From Prochlorococcus sp. AG-424-P18 (GTDB taxonomy: Bacteria > Cyanobacteriota > Cyanobacteriia > PCC-6307 > Cyanobiaceae), in NCBI GenBank assembly GCA_003213235.1, contig QCNJ01000011.1:1-49523 (forward strand): a DNA stretch of 49,523 nucleotides, in the 5' to 3' direction. The stretch's first letter is position 1, and the number at the start of each line of letters is the position of its first letter. The notes under the pieces were generated by a model that did no database searches, was not told the DNA's origin, and saw nothing but the letters and a program-made list of their open reading frames with translations. Positions 27,440-37,699 of this stretch are shown piece by piece. The position numbers were made by a program, and so were the translations under genes.

Positions 27440-28048
27440 ATGTCAAGATACCGCGGCCCCAGATTAAGGGTTACGCGTCGCTTGGGAGAACTACCAGGTC
27501 TCACTAGGAAAGCTTCAAAGAAGTCTAATCCTCCAGGTCAGCACGGCCAAGCCCGTCGCAAGCGATCAGAATATGCAATTCGTCTAGAAGAAAAGCAGAA
27601 ACTTAGGTTTAATTATGGAGTTTCTGAAAAACAATTAGTTCGTTATGTAAAAAAAGCTAGAGCTCAAGAAGGATCTACAGGAACTAACTTACTAAGACTT
27701 TTAGAAAACAGACTTGATAATGTTTGTTTTAGATTAGGTTTTGGAGGTACCATTCCAGGCTCAAGACAATTAGTAAATCATGGCCATGTAACCGTTAATG
27801 GAAAGGTTCTTGATATTGCTGGTTATCAATGCAAATCAGGCGATGTAATCGGAATTAAAGAAAACAAAGCAAGCAAAAAACTTGTAGAAGGTAATATAGA
27901 ATTCCCTGGGTTAGCAAATGTCCCACCTCATCTTGATTTAGACAAACCTAAATTAACGGGGAAAATAAATGGAAAATGCGATAGAGAGTGGGTGGCTCTT
28001 GAAATAAACGAACTACTAGTTGTTGAATATTATTCAAGAAAAGTTTAA
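27440..28048 (+). CDS. rpsD: 30S ribosomal protein S4
   Basis: A primary 16S rRNA-binding protein of the small subunit. The 202-aa sequence is highly conserved: [20 protein letters not shown] at the start, the linker [20 protein letters not shown], and an S4 RNA-binding domain [20 protein letters not shown] with [17 protein letters not shown]. No zinc-binding cysteine cluster is seen, so it is the C-minus form. GC content is slightly higher than its neighbours, as expected for a highly expressed gene. Confidence 0.98.
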   Translation: MSRYRGPRLRVTRRLGELPGLTRKASKKSNPPGQHGQARRKRSEYAIRLEEKQKLRFNYGVSEKQLVRYVKKARAQEGSTGTNLLRLLENRLDNVCFRLGFGGTIPGSRQLVNHGHVTVNGKVLDIAGYQCKSGDVIGIKENKASKKLVEGNIEFPGLANVPPHLDLDKPKLTGKINGKCDREWVALEINELLVVEYYSRKV

Positions 28049-28068
28049 TACTACTTTTCTTTGGATTA

Positions 28069-28101
28069 TTAAATCTCTCATTAAAAAAATGAGAGATTTA
28101 A
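28069..28101 (+). terminator. intrinsic terminator of rpsD
   Basis: A 14-bp perfect stem (TTAAATCTCTCATT 28069-28082 with AATGAGAGATTTAA 28088-28101) around an A5 loop follows the rpsD stop by about 20 bases. A T-rich tail follows. Confidence 0.8.
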
Positions 28102-28124
28102 TTTAATTCTTATTTTTAAAAATA

Positions 28125-29288
28125 ATGGGAAATAAGGAAAATAATATAAAAAAACCAGGTTTTAAGACCTTATCTATTCACCATGGGGAAACATTTGCAG
28201 AAAAAACTGGATGCGTTATGCCTCCTATTTTTTCTACATCTACTTTCAAACATGGAAATAAAGATAATTTCGACTACACCAGATCAGGCAATCCAAACTT
28301 TAGAATTCTAGAAAGCATCCTTAAATCAATAGAAGATTCTAAATACTGTACAGTTTTCGGATCTGGAATTAGCGCGGTAACTGCAATTTCATCAACACTA
28401 AAATCAGGTGACAAGATACTCTGCGAGTCAAATCTCTATGGTTGTACAGTGAGGATGTTCGAAAAAGTTTTCAAGAAATTTGGACTAGAAGTTTTATACA
28501 CAGATTTTACAAACGAAAATAATATCAAAAAAATTTCACACTTCGAGCCAACCCTGATATGGCTAGAAAGTCCAACCAATCCACTTTTGAAGGTACTTGA
28601 TATTAAAGCGATTTGCGATGAAGCGAATAAACTAAAAATCCCAGTAGTTGTGGACAACACCTTTTCAACGGCACTTATTCAAAAACCATTGGACCTTGGT
28701 GCAACACTATCACTCGTAAGCACAACAAAATTCATTAATGGACATAGTGATGCACTTGGTGGGGCAGTACTGACAAATAATGAGGTATGGAATAGTAAGA
28801 TGCTTTTCTCTCAAAAAGCTCTAGGGCTTCAACCATCTCCTTTTGATAGTTGGCTCATTACGAGAGGAGTAAAAACTCTTCCTTTAAGAATCGAACAACA
28901 AACGCAAAGTGCAAAATTAATTTCTGAAGAATTAGACAATCATAAAATAATTAGTAAAGTAATTTATCCTTTTAATCAAAAACATCCTCAATTTAATTTA
29001 GCAAAATCGCAAATGAGATCTGGAGGTTCGATGATCACCATAAAATTAAATTTAAATAAAGAGGATACTTTTAAATTTTGCAAATCTCTCAAATATTTCT
29101 CGCTAGCAGAAAGCCTTGGAGGAGTTGAAAGTTTAATTTGTCACCCAGCAACAATGACTCATGCTTCTGTTGATGATGAAACAAAAAATCTTTTAGGGAT
29201 AGATGATGCTCTTGTCAGATTATCAATTGGATGTGAAGAAACCGATGATTTAATCTCAGACATATTATTCGCTTTAAAAAAATTCTGA
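28125..29288 (+). CDS. cystathionine gamma-synthase/beta-lyase family PLP enzyme
   Basis: A trans-sulfuration family enzyme of 387 aa. It has YTRSGNPNFRILES (51-64), the cofactor-stacking tyrosine region ESNLYGCTVR, ESPTNPLLKV, VVDNTFSTA with the PLP aspartate, and the PLP lysine K202 in STTKFINGHSDALGG. The SLGGVESLICHPATMTHA motif near the C-terminus is typical of MetB, MetC and cystathionine gamma-lyase alike, so the exact reaction is open. It is 3 bases upstream of a second, larger family member, with cysK just after, forming a sulfur amino acid cluster. Confidence 0.88.
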   Translation: MGNKENNIKKPGFKTLSIHHGETFAEKTGCVMPPIFSTSTFKHGNKDNFDYTRSGNPNFRILESILKSIEDSKYCTVFGSGISAVTAISSTLKSGDKILCESNLYGCTVRMFEKVFKKFGLEVLYTDFTNENNIKKISHFEPTLIWLESPTNPLLKVLDIKAICDEANKLKIPVVVDNTFSTALIQKPLDLGATLSLVSTTKFINGHSDALGGAVLTNNEVWNSKMLFSQKALGLQPSPFDSWLITRGVKTLPLRIEQQTQSAKLISEELDNHKIISKVIYPFNQKHPQFNLAKSQMRSGGSMITIKLNLNKEDTFKFCKSLKYFSLAESLGGVESLICHPATMTHASVDDETKNLLGIDDALVRLSIGCEETDDLISDILFALKKF

Positions 29289-29291
29289 AAA

Positions 29292-30761
29292 TTGAGAGAT
29301 TTACTTAAAAACCCTATATGGAAAAATTTAGAGTTGGGATATTCTATTCCTGATAGTATTCATGCTGTTTCTGTAGCATTACCAACTTGGAATGATGTAA
29401 TAAATTACGAGGAAAAAAATCAAGAATGCATGAATTTATTGAAGTCCATTTACCCAAGATTCGGGTTAAACCCCATAGTGAAAAGATTATGTGAAAAAGT
29501 AAAAAAGGAAAATTACTACAGCAATAAAAGTATCTGGCCATATCCGAATGAAAGCATAGCTTTTAAAGCAAAAAAATATATTGATAGAAATACTTCTGAA
29601 CAATTCTCATTCATAGAAAAAAGAGATAATTTAGCTTTCTTAATAACTGAAAAAGAAGGAAGTATTTATGCAAAATATTTTTGGCAGCATACTGGTCTTG
29701 GTATATCCTCAAGAGCTGCTGCTATAGAACTCGGTCTTGAAGATCGCCCACCAAAATCTTACGTTAATGAATGTTCTCAAAGAATAAAAAATAGAATTTC
29801 TAAATCTACAAAAATTAACTCTAATGATATTCACTTAACTTCATCTGGAATGTCTGCATTGCATACATCATTAGAAATCATATATAAATTATTTCCAGCT
29901 AAACCAACACTCCAAATTGGTTTTCCATATGTAGATGTACTTAAATTACCAATGAATATCTTTCATGGAGCAAAGTTAATTACAGAAGAAAATTGCGAGG
30001 ATATTGAATTTGAAATCAAAAGCATAAATCCATCAGCATTAATTATTGAACTACCCAGTAATCCAATGCTCAAATGTGTAAACATTAAAAAAATTTCAAA
30101 AATAGCGGAAAAGTTAAATATTCCCTTAATTGTTGACGATACAATTGGTTCAAATTTAAATATAAATTCCCTAGAGCATGCAGATATAGTTTTTACTTCA
30201 CTTACAAAAATTTTTTCAGGTAGTGGTGATATTCTTGCCGGATCATTAATACTAAATCCAAAAAGCAAATGGATTGATCAATTTAGAAATGCATTAAACG
30301 AGATTAATCTTCCAAAACTTTCCGATGGAGATACAGTTTATCTAGAGAAAGTTAGTAGAGATGTAAATCAAAGAGTTTTTGAACAAAATAAAGCATGTTT
30401 AAAATTAAAAAAAAGATTAGAGACCCATAGCGAGATTAAAAATATTTTCCATCCTGAAAATTGTCCAAATTTTAATTCTTTACTTACTTCTGATGGAGGA
30501 TACGGCTGCTTATTATCATTTGAATTAAATGGAGGATTAAACAAAGCTAAGAAATTTTATGATTCTTTACAAGTATCTAAAGGACCTAGTTTAGGTACAA
30601 AATTTACTCTAGTTTGTCCTTATGTTTTACTAGCTCATTATGACGAGTTGGATTGGGCTGAAAGTTTTGGTATACCCTCGCACCTTATTAGAGTATCAGT
30701 TGGATTAGAAGACCAAGATCAATTATGGAAAAGCTTTTCTGAAGCACTAAATAATTTATAA
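29292..30761 (+). CDS. long cystathionine gamma-synthase, resembling fungal Met-7/Str2
   Basis: A 489-aa PLP enzyme, about 100 residues longer than bacterial MetB. The N-terminal part has DSIHAVSVALPTWNDVINYE (21-40) followed by YPRFGLNP, the pattern I associate with fungal Str2/Met-7 cystathionine gamma-synthases. The PLP core follows: TSSGMSALHTS, ELPSNPMLKCVN, VDDTIGSN with D282, and TSLTKIFSGSGDILAG with K306. It would make cystathionine from an activated homoserine and cysteine. It starts TTG, 3 bases after the previous gene. The two may catalyse successive steps of methionine synthesis. Confidence 0.8.
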   Translation: MRDLLKNPIWKNLELGYSIPDSIHAVSVALPTWNDVINYEEKNQECMNLLKSIYPRFGLNPIVKRLCEKVKKENYYSNKSIWPYPNESIAFKAKKYIDRNTSEQFSFIEKRDNLAFLITEKEGSIYAKYFWQHTGLGISSRAAAIELGLEDRPPKSYVNECSQRIKNRISKSTKINSNDIHLTSSGMSALHTSLEIIYKLFPAKPTLQIGFPYVDVLKLPMNIFHGAKLITEENCEDIEFEIKSINPSALIIELPSNPMLKCVNIKKISKIAEKLNIPLIVDDTIGSNLNINSLEHADIVFTSLTKIFSGSGDILAGSLILNPKSKWIDQFRNALNEINLPKLSDGDTVYLEKVSRDVNQRVFEQNKACLKLKKRLETHSEIKNIFHPENCPNFNSLLTSDGGYGCLLSFELNGGLNKAKKFYDSLQVSKGPSLGTKFTLVCPYVLLAHYDELDWAESFGIPSHLIRVSVGLEDQDQLWKSFSEALNNL

Positions 30762-30845
30762 ATTCCTAGTATTTACCGTATAGAAATTTATATACTCTTT
30801 TTCTGAATTATAGTTAGTATTAATATATATTTTCTCAATATATAA

Positions 30846-31832
30846 ATGGCAAAAATTTATGAGGACAATAGTTTTGCTATCGGAAACACTCCATTAGTAA
30901 AATTAAAATCAGTTACTAAAAACGCAAAAGCTACAGTACTTGCAAAAATTGAAGGTAGAAACCCTGCTTATAGTGTCAAATGTAGAATTGGCGCAAATAT
31001 GATTTGGGATGCAGAGAAAAGTGGGAAACTTACAAAAGACAAAACTATTGTTGAGCCAACTTCTGGTAATACAGGAATTGCCCTAGCTTTTACTGCTTCA
31101 GCAAGAGGTTATAAGCTCATCCTTACAATGCCAGAATCCATGTCAATTGAAAGAAGAAGGGTTATGGCAGTTTTGGGGGCTGAAATTGTTTTAACAGAGG
31201 CATCAAAAGGTATGCCTGGAGCAATAGCTAAGGCTAAAGAAATTGCAGAAAGTAATCCATCTCAATATTTCATGCCAGGTCAATTTGATAATCCAGCAAA
31301 CCCTGAAATTCATTTCAAAACTACTGGACCAGAAATCTGGGATGATTGCGATGGTGAAATTGATGTCCTAGTTGCAGGGGTTGGGACTGGCGGCACAATT
31401 ACAGGGGTTTCAAGATACATTAAGCAAGAGAAGGGCAAGAATATTACTTCTGTAGCTGTAGAACCATCACACAGTCCTGTTATTACACAGACAATAAATG
31501 GAGAAGAGGTTAAATCCGGACCACATAAAATTCAAGGTATTGGAGCAGGATTTATTCCTAAGAATCTTGACTTATCAATTGTTGACAAGGTTGAACAAGT
31601 AACAAATGACGAATCAATAGAGATGGCTCTTAAGTTAGCTAAAGAGGAAGGTCTATTAGTAGGAATATCTTGTGGGGCTGCCGCTGCTGCTGCTGTTAGA
31701 TTAGCTGAACAAGATGAATATGCTGGGAAGACAATTGTAGTTGTTCTACCTGATTTAGCAGAGAGGTATTTATCATCAATTATGTTTACTGAGGTTCCAA
31801 GCGGAATCATTCAAGAACCAGTCAAAGCCTAA
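30846..31832 (+). CDS. cysK: cysteine synthase A (O-acetylserine sulfhydrylase)
   Basis: Makes cysteine from O-acetylserine and sulfide. The 328-aa PLP enzyme has GNTPLVKL, the PLP lysine K46 in [11 protein letters not shown], the substrate loop [27 protein letters not shown] (phosphate loop), [18 protein letters not shown] and the serine in [15 protein letters not shown]. It starts ATG, 85 bases after the long CGS gene. It is convergent with queA (2 bases). Confidence 0.97.
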   Translation: MAKIYEDNSFAIGNTPLVKLKSVTKNAKATVLAKIEGRNPAYSVKCRIGANMIWDAEKSGKLTKDKTIVEPTSGNTGIALAFTASARGYKLILTMPESMSIERRRVMAVLGAEIVLTEASKGMPGAIAKAKEIAESNPSQYFMPGQFDNPANPEIHFKTTGPEIWDDCDGEIDVLVAGVGTGGTITGVSRYIKQEKGKNITSVAVEPSHSPVITQTINGEEVKSGPHKIQGIGAGFIPKNLDLSIVDKVEQVTNDESIEMALKLAKEEGLLVGISCGAAAAAAVRLAEQDEYAGKTIVVVLPDLAERYLSSIMFTEVPSGIIQEPVKA

Positions 31833-31834
31833 AT

Positions 31835-32959
31835 CTATTTTTTCTCCAGTAGTGAATCTGGTGAAATATACATCGCATCGCCATAAGAGAAGAATCTAAA
31901 TTTTTCTTTTATGGCTTTCTTATACAAATCTAATAATCTTTCTCTACCAATCATTGCACTTACTAAAAGTAATAATGAACTTTTAGGAAGATGAAAATTA
32001 GTTAATAATCCATCAACTACCTTAAATTTATACCCTGGCTTAATTACTAAATCTACGTATTTATCTATGGGAATAAAGTCATTAATTTCGTGAGAATAAC
32101 AACTTTCAAGAGCTCTTACGCTGGTTGTACCAATAGCAATTATTTTTCTATCTGTTTTCTTTATTCTTTTTATTTCCTCCACTACTTCCTTATTAACACT
32201 TACCCATTCTTTATGAAGTTTTAAGTTACTTAAATCTTCTTGATCAATTGGTTTGAACGTTCCATAACCCACGTGCAAAGTTATCGGTAAGATTTTTACT
32301 CCTTTTTTTTTTAGATTGGAAATAAGACTTTTGCTTAAGTGTAAACCAGCTGTTGGTGCAGCAACTGCGCCCGGATTAGTGGCATACTCAGTTTGATAAC
32401 TTTTCTCATGAAAAGTTTCTTCTTCGGAATTTTTTATATAAGGAGGGAGAGGTATTTCCCCGTATTTATCAAGAAGTTCATTCATTGAATTGAGACAAGT
32501 TATATTTTCCGGAAATTTAATAAATCTCCCTCCAGTTTCTTCATCAACTCCGTCAACAATCAAATTAATATCTTTTGCTAAAGGAGATTTTAATTTTAAT
32601 TTTCTATTTATTTTTAACTTTTTCGCTGGCTTTGCCAAACATAACCAAACACATTCATGGGATTTTTCTAAAACTAATAATTCAACTAACGTCTTATTTT
32701 CTAATTCAACCTTTAACCTAGCTTTCATAACTTTAGTATTATTTACAACTACAAGATCCCCTTCTCTAAATTCATCTAAAAGATTCTTGGTAAATTTATT
32801 AGTTAAGCAGTCTTCTTCTAAAACATTATTTCTAACTATCATCAATCTTGATTCATGCCTAATTGCAGAAGGTTTACTAGCAATTAATGAAGGATCAAGT
32901 AAATAATCATAAGCTTCAAGCTTATAATCTCTTTCTTCATTATTAATTTGAGAAATCAA
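31835..32959 (-). CDS. queA: S-adenosylmethionine:tRNA ribosyltransferase-isomerase
   Basis: Transfers the ribosyl part of SAM to 7-aminomethyl-7-deazaguanine in tRNA, the epoxyqueuosine step. The 374-aa sequence has YDYLLDPSLIASKPSAIRHE, LLDEFREGDLVVVNNTKVMK, NPGAVAAPTAGLHLSKSLI, LHVGYGTFKPI, AIGTTSVRALES and TNFHLPKSSLLLLVSA, all QueA signatures. It starts TTG. It lies 6 bases after the pdhC stop. Confidence 0.96.
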   Translation of the reverse strand: MISQINNEERDYKLEAYDYLLDPSLIASKPSAIRHESRLMIVRNNVLEEDCLTNKFTKNLLDEFREGDLVVVNNTKVMKARLKVELENKTLVELLVLEKSHECVWLCLAKPAKKLKINRKLKLKSPLAKDINLIVDGVDEETGGRFIKFPENITCLNSMNELLDKYGEIPLPPYIKNSEEETFHEKSYQTEYATNPGAVAAPTAGLHLSKSLISNLKKKGVKILPITLHVGYGTFKPIDQEDLSNLKLHKEWVSVNKEVVEEIKRIKKTDRKIIAIGTTSVRALESCYSHEINDFIPIDKYVDLVIKPGYKFKVVDGLLTNFHLPKSSLLLLVSAMIGRERLLDLYKKAIKEKFRFFSYGDAMYISPDSLLEKK

Positions 32960-32965
32960 TTAAAT

Positions 32966-34333
32966 TTAGGAGACAAGAGTCTCTGGCTCATCTTCAATTA
33001 GGGAAGCCAAGTCTTTTAAGAATGAAGCTCCATCAGCTCCATAGATCACTCTATGATCAGCTGTTAGATTTACTTGCATTATTTTTTTAACAGATATTGA
33101 ACCATCACTATTAGCAACAACTGTTGGTTTAGATGATGCTATCGCTAAGATCGCACCGGTACCTGGAGGAAGAATTGCGTCAAATCTATCAACTCCAAAC
33201 ATCCCAAGGTTAGATAAAGTGAAGGTTCCTGTTGAGTATTCATCAGGTTCTAATTGTTTTGATCTTGATCTTTTTACGAGATCTTTCCATTCCCTAGACA
33301 ATTCAAATAAATCAGTATTGCATGGTTCTTTTAAAACTGGAGTTATTAGTCCACCATCTTCCATCGCAACAGCTACAGCAATATTTATATTTTCTGGATA
33401 AGAAATTCCATTTTCTGAAAAACTTGAGTTAACTTGAGGATGTTTCTTTAGTGCCTTTGCAACTGCTTTAACTAGTAAAGCAGTCATAGTCACTCCGTTC
33501 TGTTTTACTTTTTTATAGAAATTATCTAATTTATCTGTGTTGATGGAGTAACCCACCCTAAAACATGGCACATCTAAACTAGATTCCATATTTTTATTTA
33601 CCGCTTTTTGAAGAGTATTAAATTGAACTGTTTCTCCGGGATTACCAAAACTATTTCCTGAAGCTTCTGGTTTACTTTCAACTCCCAAATTTGCACCAGG
33701 GATACTTGCAGGAGAACCACCTTCGCCTATCCATGGTATAGAGACTGGTTGGCCATTAGCTTTTAAAATATCTTCTGCTTGAATTCTTCCATGAGGGCCT
33801 GATCCATGAACCTTTGCTAAATCAACACCCAATTGAGAGGCTAGTTTTTTAGCTCTTGGAGATGAAATCACCCTCGAAGAAACATTACTCCTAGCAGCAT
33901 TTATTTGATCACTATTAAAAGATGGGGCTGCCTTTTCACTCATTAATACGACTTCTTTTTCTTGCTTTTCAACAATTTCACTTTGAACCACAGGTTTTTC
34001 TTCAGTTTTATTGCTTACCAATTCAAGTTGATCCGAACTAGAAACTTTGGGTTCATTTCCTTTATTTTGTTCTTGAACAGAAGCTATCTCATCCTCATTT
34101 TCTACAATAAGACCAATAGTCTCTCCTACTGGTGCAGTGCTGCCAGCAGGCATTAAAACAGCCGCAAGATATCCATCTTGAAAAGATTCAACATCCATAT
34201 CTGCCTTGTCAGATTCAACAACCAAGACAGATTCACCTCTTTCAACTTTATCTCCTGGATTTTTCAACCATTCCACAATCTTGCCCTCCGTCATAGTAGA
34301 GCTCAAAGCAGGCATGAATATTTCGTGAGACAT
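32966..34333 (-). CDS. pdhC: dihydrolipoyllysine acetyltransferase (E2 of pyruvate dehydrogenase)
   Basis: The acetyltransferase core of pyruvate dehydrogenase. The 455-aa protein has an N-terminal lipoyl domain with VVESDKADMDVESFQ (lipoyl-lysine K43), a long flexible linker (about 85-150), a peripheral subunit-binding domain with SPRAKKLASQLGVDLAKVHG, a second linker rich in Gly and Pro, and a catalytic domain ending TADHRVIYGADGASFLKDL (DHRxxxG). The start is ATG. queA follows it on the same strand. E1 and E3 are elsewhere. Confidence 0.96.
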   Translation of the reverse strand: MSHEIFMPALSSTMTEGKIVEWLKNPGDKVERGESVLVVESDKADMDVESFQDGYLAAVLMPAGSTAPVGETIGLIVENEDEIASVQEQNKGNEPKVSSSDQLELVSNKTEEKPVVQSEIVEKQEKEVVLMSEKAAPSFNSDQINAARSNVSSRVISSPRAKKLASQLGVDLAKVHGSGPHGRIQAEDILKANGQPVSIPWIGEGGSPASIPGANLGVESKPEASGNSFGNPGETVQFNTLQKAVNKNMESSLDVPCFRVGYSINTDKLDNFYKKVKQNGVTMTALLVKAVAKALKKHPQVNSSFSENGISYPENINIAVAVAMEDGGLITPVLKEPCNTDLFELSREWKDLVKRSRSKQLEPDEYSTGTFTLSNLGMFGVDRFDAILPPGTGAILAIASSKPTVVANSDGSISVKKIMQVNLTADHRVIYGADGASFLKDLASLIEDEPETLVS

Positions 34334-34435
34334 AAGAAAATTGTTATTGCATAAGTTTCAAGGGATTTCTACCAAACTTCCTAAAGTTTTTATGATTAAG
34401 AACCCTTTAAACCCTTGTCTTAATTATACGAAATC

Positions 34436-34555
34436 ATGTTCACAGTGGGAACTCTTAAAACTAAAGAAAGTAATAATTTAGATCGATTAGAATTTAAAAC
34501 TTTTCGAAATGAAGATTTACTTATCTCTATAAAAAATACTAAATCTTCTCTTTAA
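34436..34555 (+). CDS. 39-aa small protein, unknown
   Basis: ATG 34436 reads MFTVGTLKTKESNNLDRLEF and ends NTKSSL. It is a soluble peptide with a balanced composition. Its stop overlaps by 4 bases the convergent YlqD-like gene end. Compact packing and a separate upstream region favour a real gene, but length makes this uncertain. Confidence 0.4.
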   Translation: MFTVGTLKTKESNNLDRLEFKTFRNEDLLISIKNTKSSL

Positions 34556-34995
34556 TTATTTTCTATAGATTGAATAACTCCATCTTTTACAGTAATTGAG
34601 ACTTGCATTTTTTCAATAAGATTGTCTCCCACAGTGACATCACAGAAACTATCCACTTGCCCTTGATCAACAATTTCGTCCATTTTTAATTCGCGAACTT
34701 GACTCTGTTGTTGAAGTAGATTTCTTTTTTGTTCTTCAATTTCATTTCGTTTTGCTGCAACTTGTTGTTGCACCTGACTAACCTGTTCTTGAACTCTTGG
34801 ATCTAGAGGATTAACCGATTGGGATCTAATATTATTTACTATTTGCTGCCCCTCCTGCTCAAGTTGAGATAATTGCTGATCAATGTTTGAAATTGCTTTA
34901 CTTAATTCTTTTTCAGCATCTTCCTTCCAAGTTGGTGTAACTACAGCTTTAATAGTTATTGAGCGCTTTATAGATATTGAGTTTTTTGTTTCCAT
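34552..34995 (-). CDS. YlqD family coiled-coil protein
   Basis: A 147-aa protein with a beta-rich N-terminus (SIKRSITIKAVVTPTWKEDA), a long glutamine-rich coiled coil (about 25-100), and a C-terminal beta part (CDVTVGDNLIEKMQVSITVK). This matches the YlqD family of unknown function in Firmicutes and cyanobacteria. It starts ATG, 38 bases after the acyl-ACP synthetase gene. Confidence 0.8.
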   Translation of the reverse strand: METKNSISIKRSITIKAVVTPTWKEDAEKELSKAISNIDQQLSQLEQEGQQIVNNIRSQSVNPLDPRVQEQVSQVQQQVAAKRNEIEEQKRNLLQQQSQVRELKMDEIVDQGQVDSFCDVTVGDNLIEKMQVSITVKDGVIQSIENN

Positions 34996-35033
34996 AAAAA
35001 ATTAAATTACCTTTTCAATATAGATAGAACAAA

Positions 35034-36977
35034 TCAAATTTTCTTACTAAATTTGTTTTCATACATATTTTCTATTTGTAATGAATACTTTTTTTCTATT
35101 TCTTTTCTTTTTTGTTTAAGAGTTTGTGTTAACAACCCATTTTCTAGAGTAAAGGCATTAACAAAATAACAATCTAATATTTGTTCTTCTGATCTTGCTC
35201 CTAATCGACTTTTAAGCAAAATATTAATTTGTGATTTGAAAAATGTACCAATATTCTTATTAAGGTTTAATTTTGAAAGGTCTTCTTCCAAAAACTTGCT
35301 TTTAACCAATTCGACATTAGGGACTACAAGGGCTGTTAAACATTTTTTATCTTGTCCTACTAGTTGAATCTGATTAATAAATTCAGAACTAAGAATTTCA
35401 GTCTCTAACGGATTCGGTTCTATATTTTCACCACTTGATAGCACTATTGTATCCTTGGCTCTTCCTGTTATAAAGAGAGAACCATTTGGTATTAGAAAAC
35501 CTAAATCACCTGTGTCAAACCAACCATCCTTGGATAAAACATCTTTTGTAGCTATTTCATTATTAAGATAACCTTTCATTACTTGCGGCCCCCTTACAAG
35601 AATTTTTCCGACTTCTCTGAACTCCAGAATCTTTTTTTTATCATCATTCACTATTTTGATTTCAGTAAATGCTAGAGGCTGACCAGATGATCCTCTAACA
35701 TTTAATTCTCTTCTCCTACAAGTCAATACTGGACTAGTTTCTGTCAGTCCATATCCCACCAAAACATCTACACCTAAAGATTCAAAAAAAAGATCTACAT
35801 GTTCTGGCAATGCACCTCCACCGTTAATGGGAAATTTCAGTTTTTCTCCGCATAGTTGTCTAAGAATATTCGGCCATAAAAAAATAGTAGACAATTTATG
35901 TAAAGGATATCGGCTAATAATGGAACCCAGTAAGGGGATTTTTGATTTAAAAGTTATTTGATTTATATCTATATTTCTTATCTTTCTAAGACTTCTTTTG
36001 AAAACCGAACTATTACTTATCAAAAACTTAATAAGTTTTTGCTTTTTGGAAGGCATTTTTTTCAAAGCCTGAAAAAAACCATCATGTATTGCTTCCCATA
36101 GTCTCGGCACAGTAGCCATGACAACAGGTTTTATTTGTGTAATATCATCTTTAAGAAATTTTGGGATTGTATAGTATTGAGAACAACCGCATGAAAAAAA
36201 GAAGTATTCAGCACTTCTCTCATAAGAATGCCAGATAGGCAAAACACTTAATACAGAGGTCCCTGGTTCTGGATCAGCGATATAGGCTAAATTGATTATT
36301 TGATGTAAAAAATTTGCATGAGTCAAAGGCACACCTTTAGGTTTTCCTGTCGTTCCAGAAGTGTAAAGAATAGTAGCGACATCATCAATTTCTGGATTAA
36401 ATTTTTCAAGATTATTATTTTGTGAATTTTCTTTTTCTACTGAACTTATGAATTTACTCCAACTTATTAAACTTTCAAATTCTTCATCTTCTAAATTGAT
36501 TATAAATTTCAGTCTTTTTTTTAATTCTTCTTTTTTGTTTAACTTTAGCCAAATTTCCTTAGATTGAACTATTAGTCCTACTGAATTAGAGTGCCCAATA
36601 ATATATTCTAATTCGACTGAAGGAGAATTAATACCTCTCACTGCATTTATAGCTCCTAAGCGCATTAAGCCTTGATCTACTGCTAGCCATCTTGGAGAAT
36701 TTTCAGATATTACAGTAACTACATCCCCCTTTTTTAAACCATAATTTTCAAAAGAACAAGAGACTTTTGTTATTAAATCAGCCAGCTCAGAATAAGAAAA
36801 TTTTTCTTTGTATTTCCCTCTTAAATCGCAAACAGCTAACGAATCACCACATTGAAATTTTAATTTTTCCCAAATTTGATCTATATGATTAAGGTTCTTA
36901 ATAAAATCTCTATTTTTGGCAAATTTATTGTTTTTAGAAAGAGGTTTGGCTGCAGGCCAATACGCTAAATCACCCAT
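35034..36977 (-). CDS. aas: long-chain acyl-ACP/acyl-CoA synthetase (AMP-forming)
   Basis: Activates free fatty acids as the acyl-adenylate, for recycling membrane fatty acids in cyanobacteria. The 647-aa enzyme has the AMP-binding P-loop LYTSGTTGKPKGVPLTHANF, the A5 region VLVGYGLTETSPVLTCRR, the aspartate in DGWFDTGDLGFL and the hinge GRAKDTIVLSSGENIEPNP. It starts ATG. lipB lies 27 bases upstream on the same strand. Confidence 0.93.
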   Translation of the reverse strand: MGDLAYWPAAKPLSKNNKFAKNRDFIKNLNHIDQIWEKLKFQCGDSLAVCDLRGKYKEKFSYSELADLITKVSCSFENYGLKKGDVVTVISENSPRWLAVDQGLMRLGAINAVRGINSPSVELEYIIGHSNSVGLIVQSKEIWLKLNKKEELKKRLKFIINLEDEEFESLISWSKFISSVEKENSQNNNLEKFNPEIDDVATILYTSGTTGKPKGVPLTHANFLHQIINLAYIADPEPGTSVLSVLPIWHSYERSAEYFFFSCGCSQYYTIPKFLKDDITQIKPVVMATVPRLWEAIHDGFFQALKKMPSKKQKLIKFLISNSSVFKRSLRKIRNIDINQITFKSKIPLLGSIISRYPLHKLSTIFLWPNILRQLCGEKLKFPINGGGALPEHVDLFFESLGVDVLVGYGLTETSPVLTCRRRELNVRGSSGQPLAFTEIKIVNDDKKKILEFREVGKILVRGPQVMKGYLNNEIATKDVLSKDGWFDTGDLGFLIPNGSLFITGRAKDTIVLSSGENIEPNPLETEILSSEFINQIQLVGQDKKCLTALVVPNVELVKSKFLEEDLSKLNLNKNIGTFFKSQINILLKSRLGARSEEQILDCYFVNAFTLENGLLTQTLKQKRKEIEKKYSLQIENMYENKFSKKI

Positions 36978-37004
36978 ATTAAATTGATTTTGAAATTTTA
37001 ATTT

Positions 37005-37655
37005 CTATTTTGATATAAAATCGAAATTAAATTCCTCCTCGATGGTTTTTTTAACAATTCTCTTGACTTCTTGAATATTTAAATTTTTATTGTAATCAAT
37101 CATATTTGCCATAAGACAATTTTCTATTCCGCAAGGAACAATCTTATTAAAGTTTTCTAATTCGCAGTCAATATTGATTGAAAATCCATTTATCGTAATC
37201 CATCTTTTACACCCAATTCCAATTGATGCGATTTTCTTATTTCCTATCCAAACACCTGTAAACCCTTTTCTAGAGTGACAATCTATATTAAAAGCTCCAA
37301 GGATTTTTATAATAATTTCTTCAATTTTTCTTAAGTACCAATTCAAATCTTTATAAAAATTTTTCAAATCTAAAACCAAATACGTTACTAATTGTCCTGG
37401 CATATGACAAGTTACCTCACCACCTCTATCAATCTTAAAAACATCATATTTTGCATCATTCAGAGAAAATAGTAAATTATCGTAATTAGATCCTCTTCCC
37501 AATGTATAACAGAGTTCATGCTCCCCTATCCAAATAAAATCAGGGTTAGAATTATCTAAAATCAATGCCTCCTGATATTCTTTTTGTAATTTATAAACAT
37601 CATTAAAAGAAGAAATATTATCAGGTTGTTTAATTATTGCTGTTCTATTATCCAT
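37005..37655 (-). CDS. lipB: lipoyl(octanoyl) transferase LipB
   Basis: Transfers octanoyl from acyl carrier protein to lipoyl domains such as that of the E2 in this window. The 216-aa protein has [40 protein letters not shown] (substrate loop), the catalytic lysine in [12 protein letters not shown] and the catalytic cysteine in [13 protein letters not shown]. It starts ATG and is divergent from hpf with 44 bases between. Confidence 0.94.
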   Translation of the reverse strand: MDNRTAIIKQPDNISSFNDVYKLQKEYQEALILDNSNPDFIWIGEHELCYTLGRGSNYDNLLFSLNDAKYDVFKIDRGGEVTCHMPGQLVTYLVLDLKNFYKDLNWYLRKIEEIIIKILGAFNIDCHSRKGFTGVWIGNKKIASIGIGCKRWITINGFSINIDCELENFNKIVPCGIENCLMANMIDYNKNLNIQEVKRIVKKTIEEEFNFDFISK

Positions 37656-37699
37656 ATTTAAGTAGATTTAGAAAGTAAGTAAATATTTTTAGATTTGTT

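Noticed and set aside
32490..32906. A 138-aa plus-strand open frame
   Set aside because: It lies wholly inside queA on the other strand, and QueA motifs are intact.
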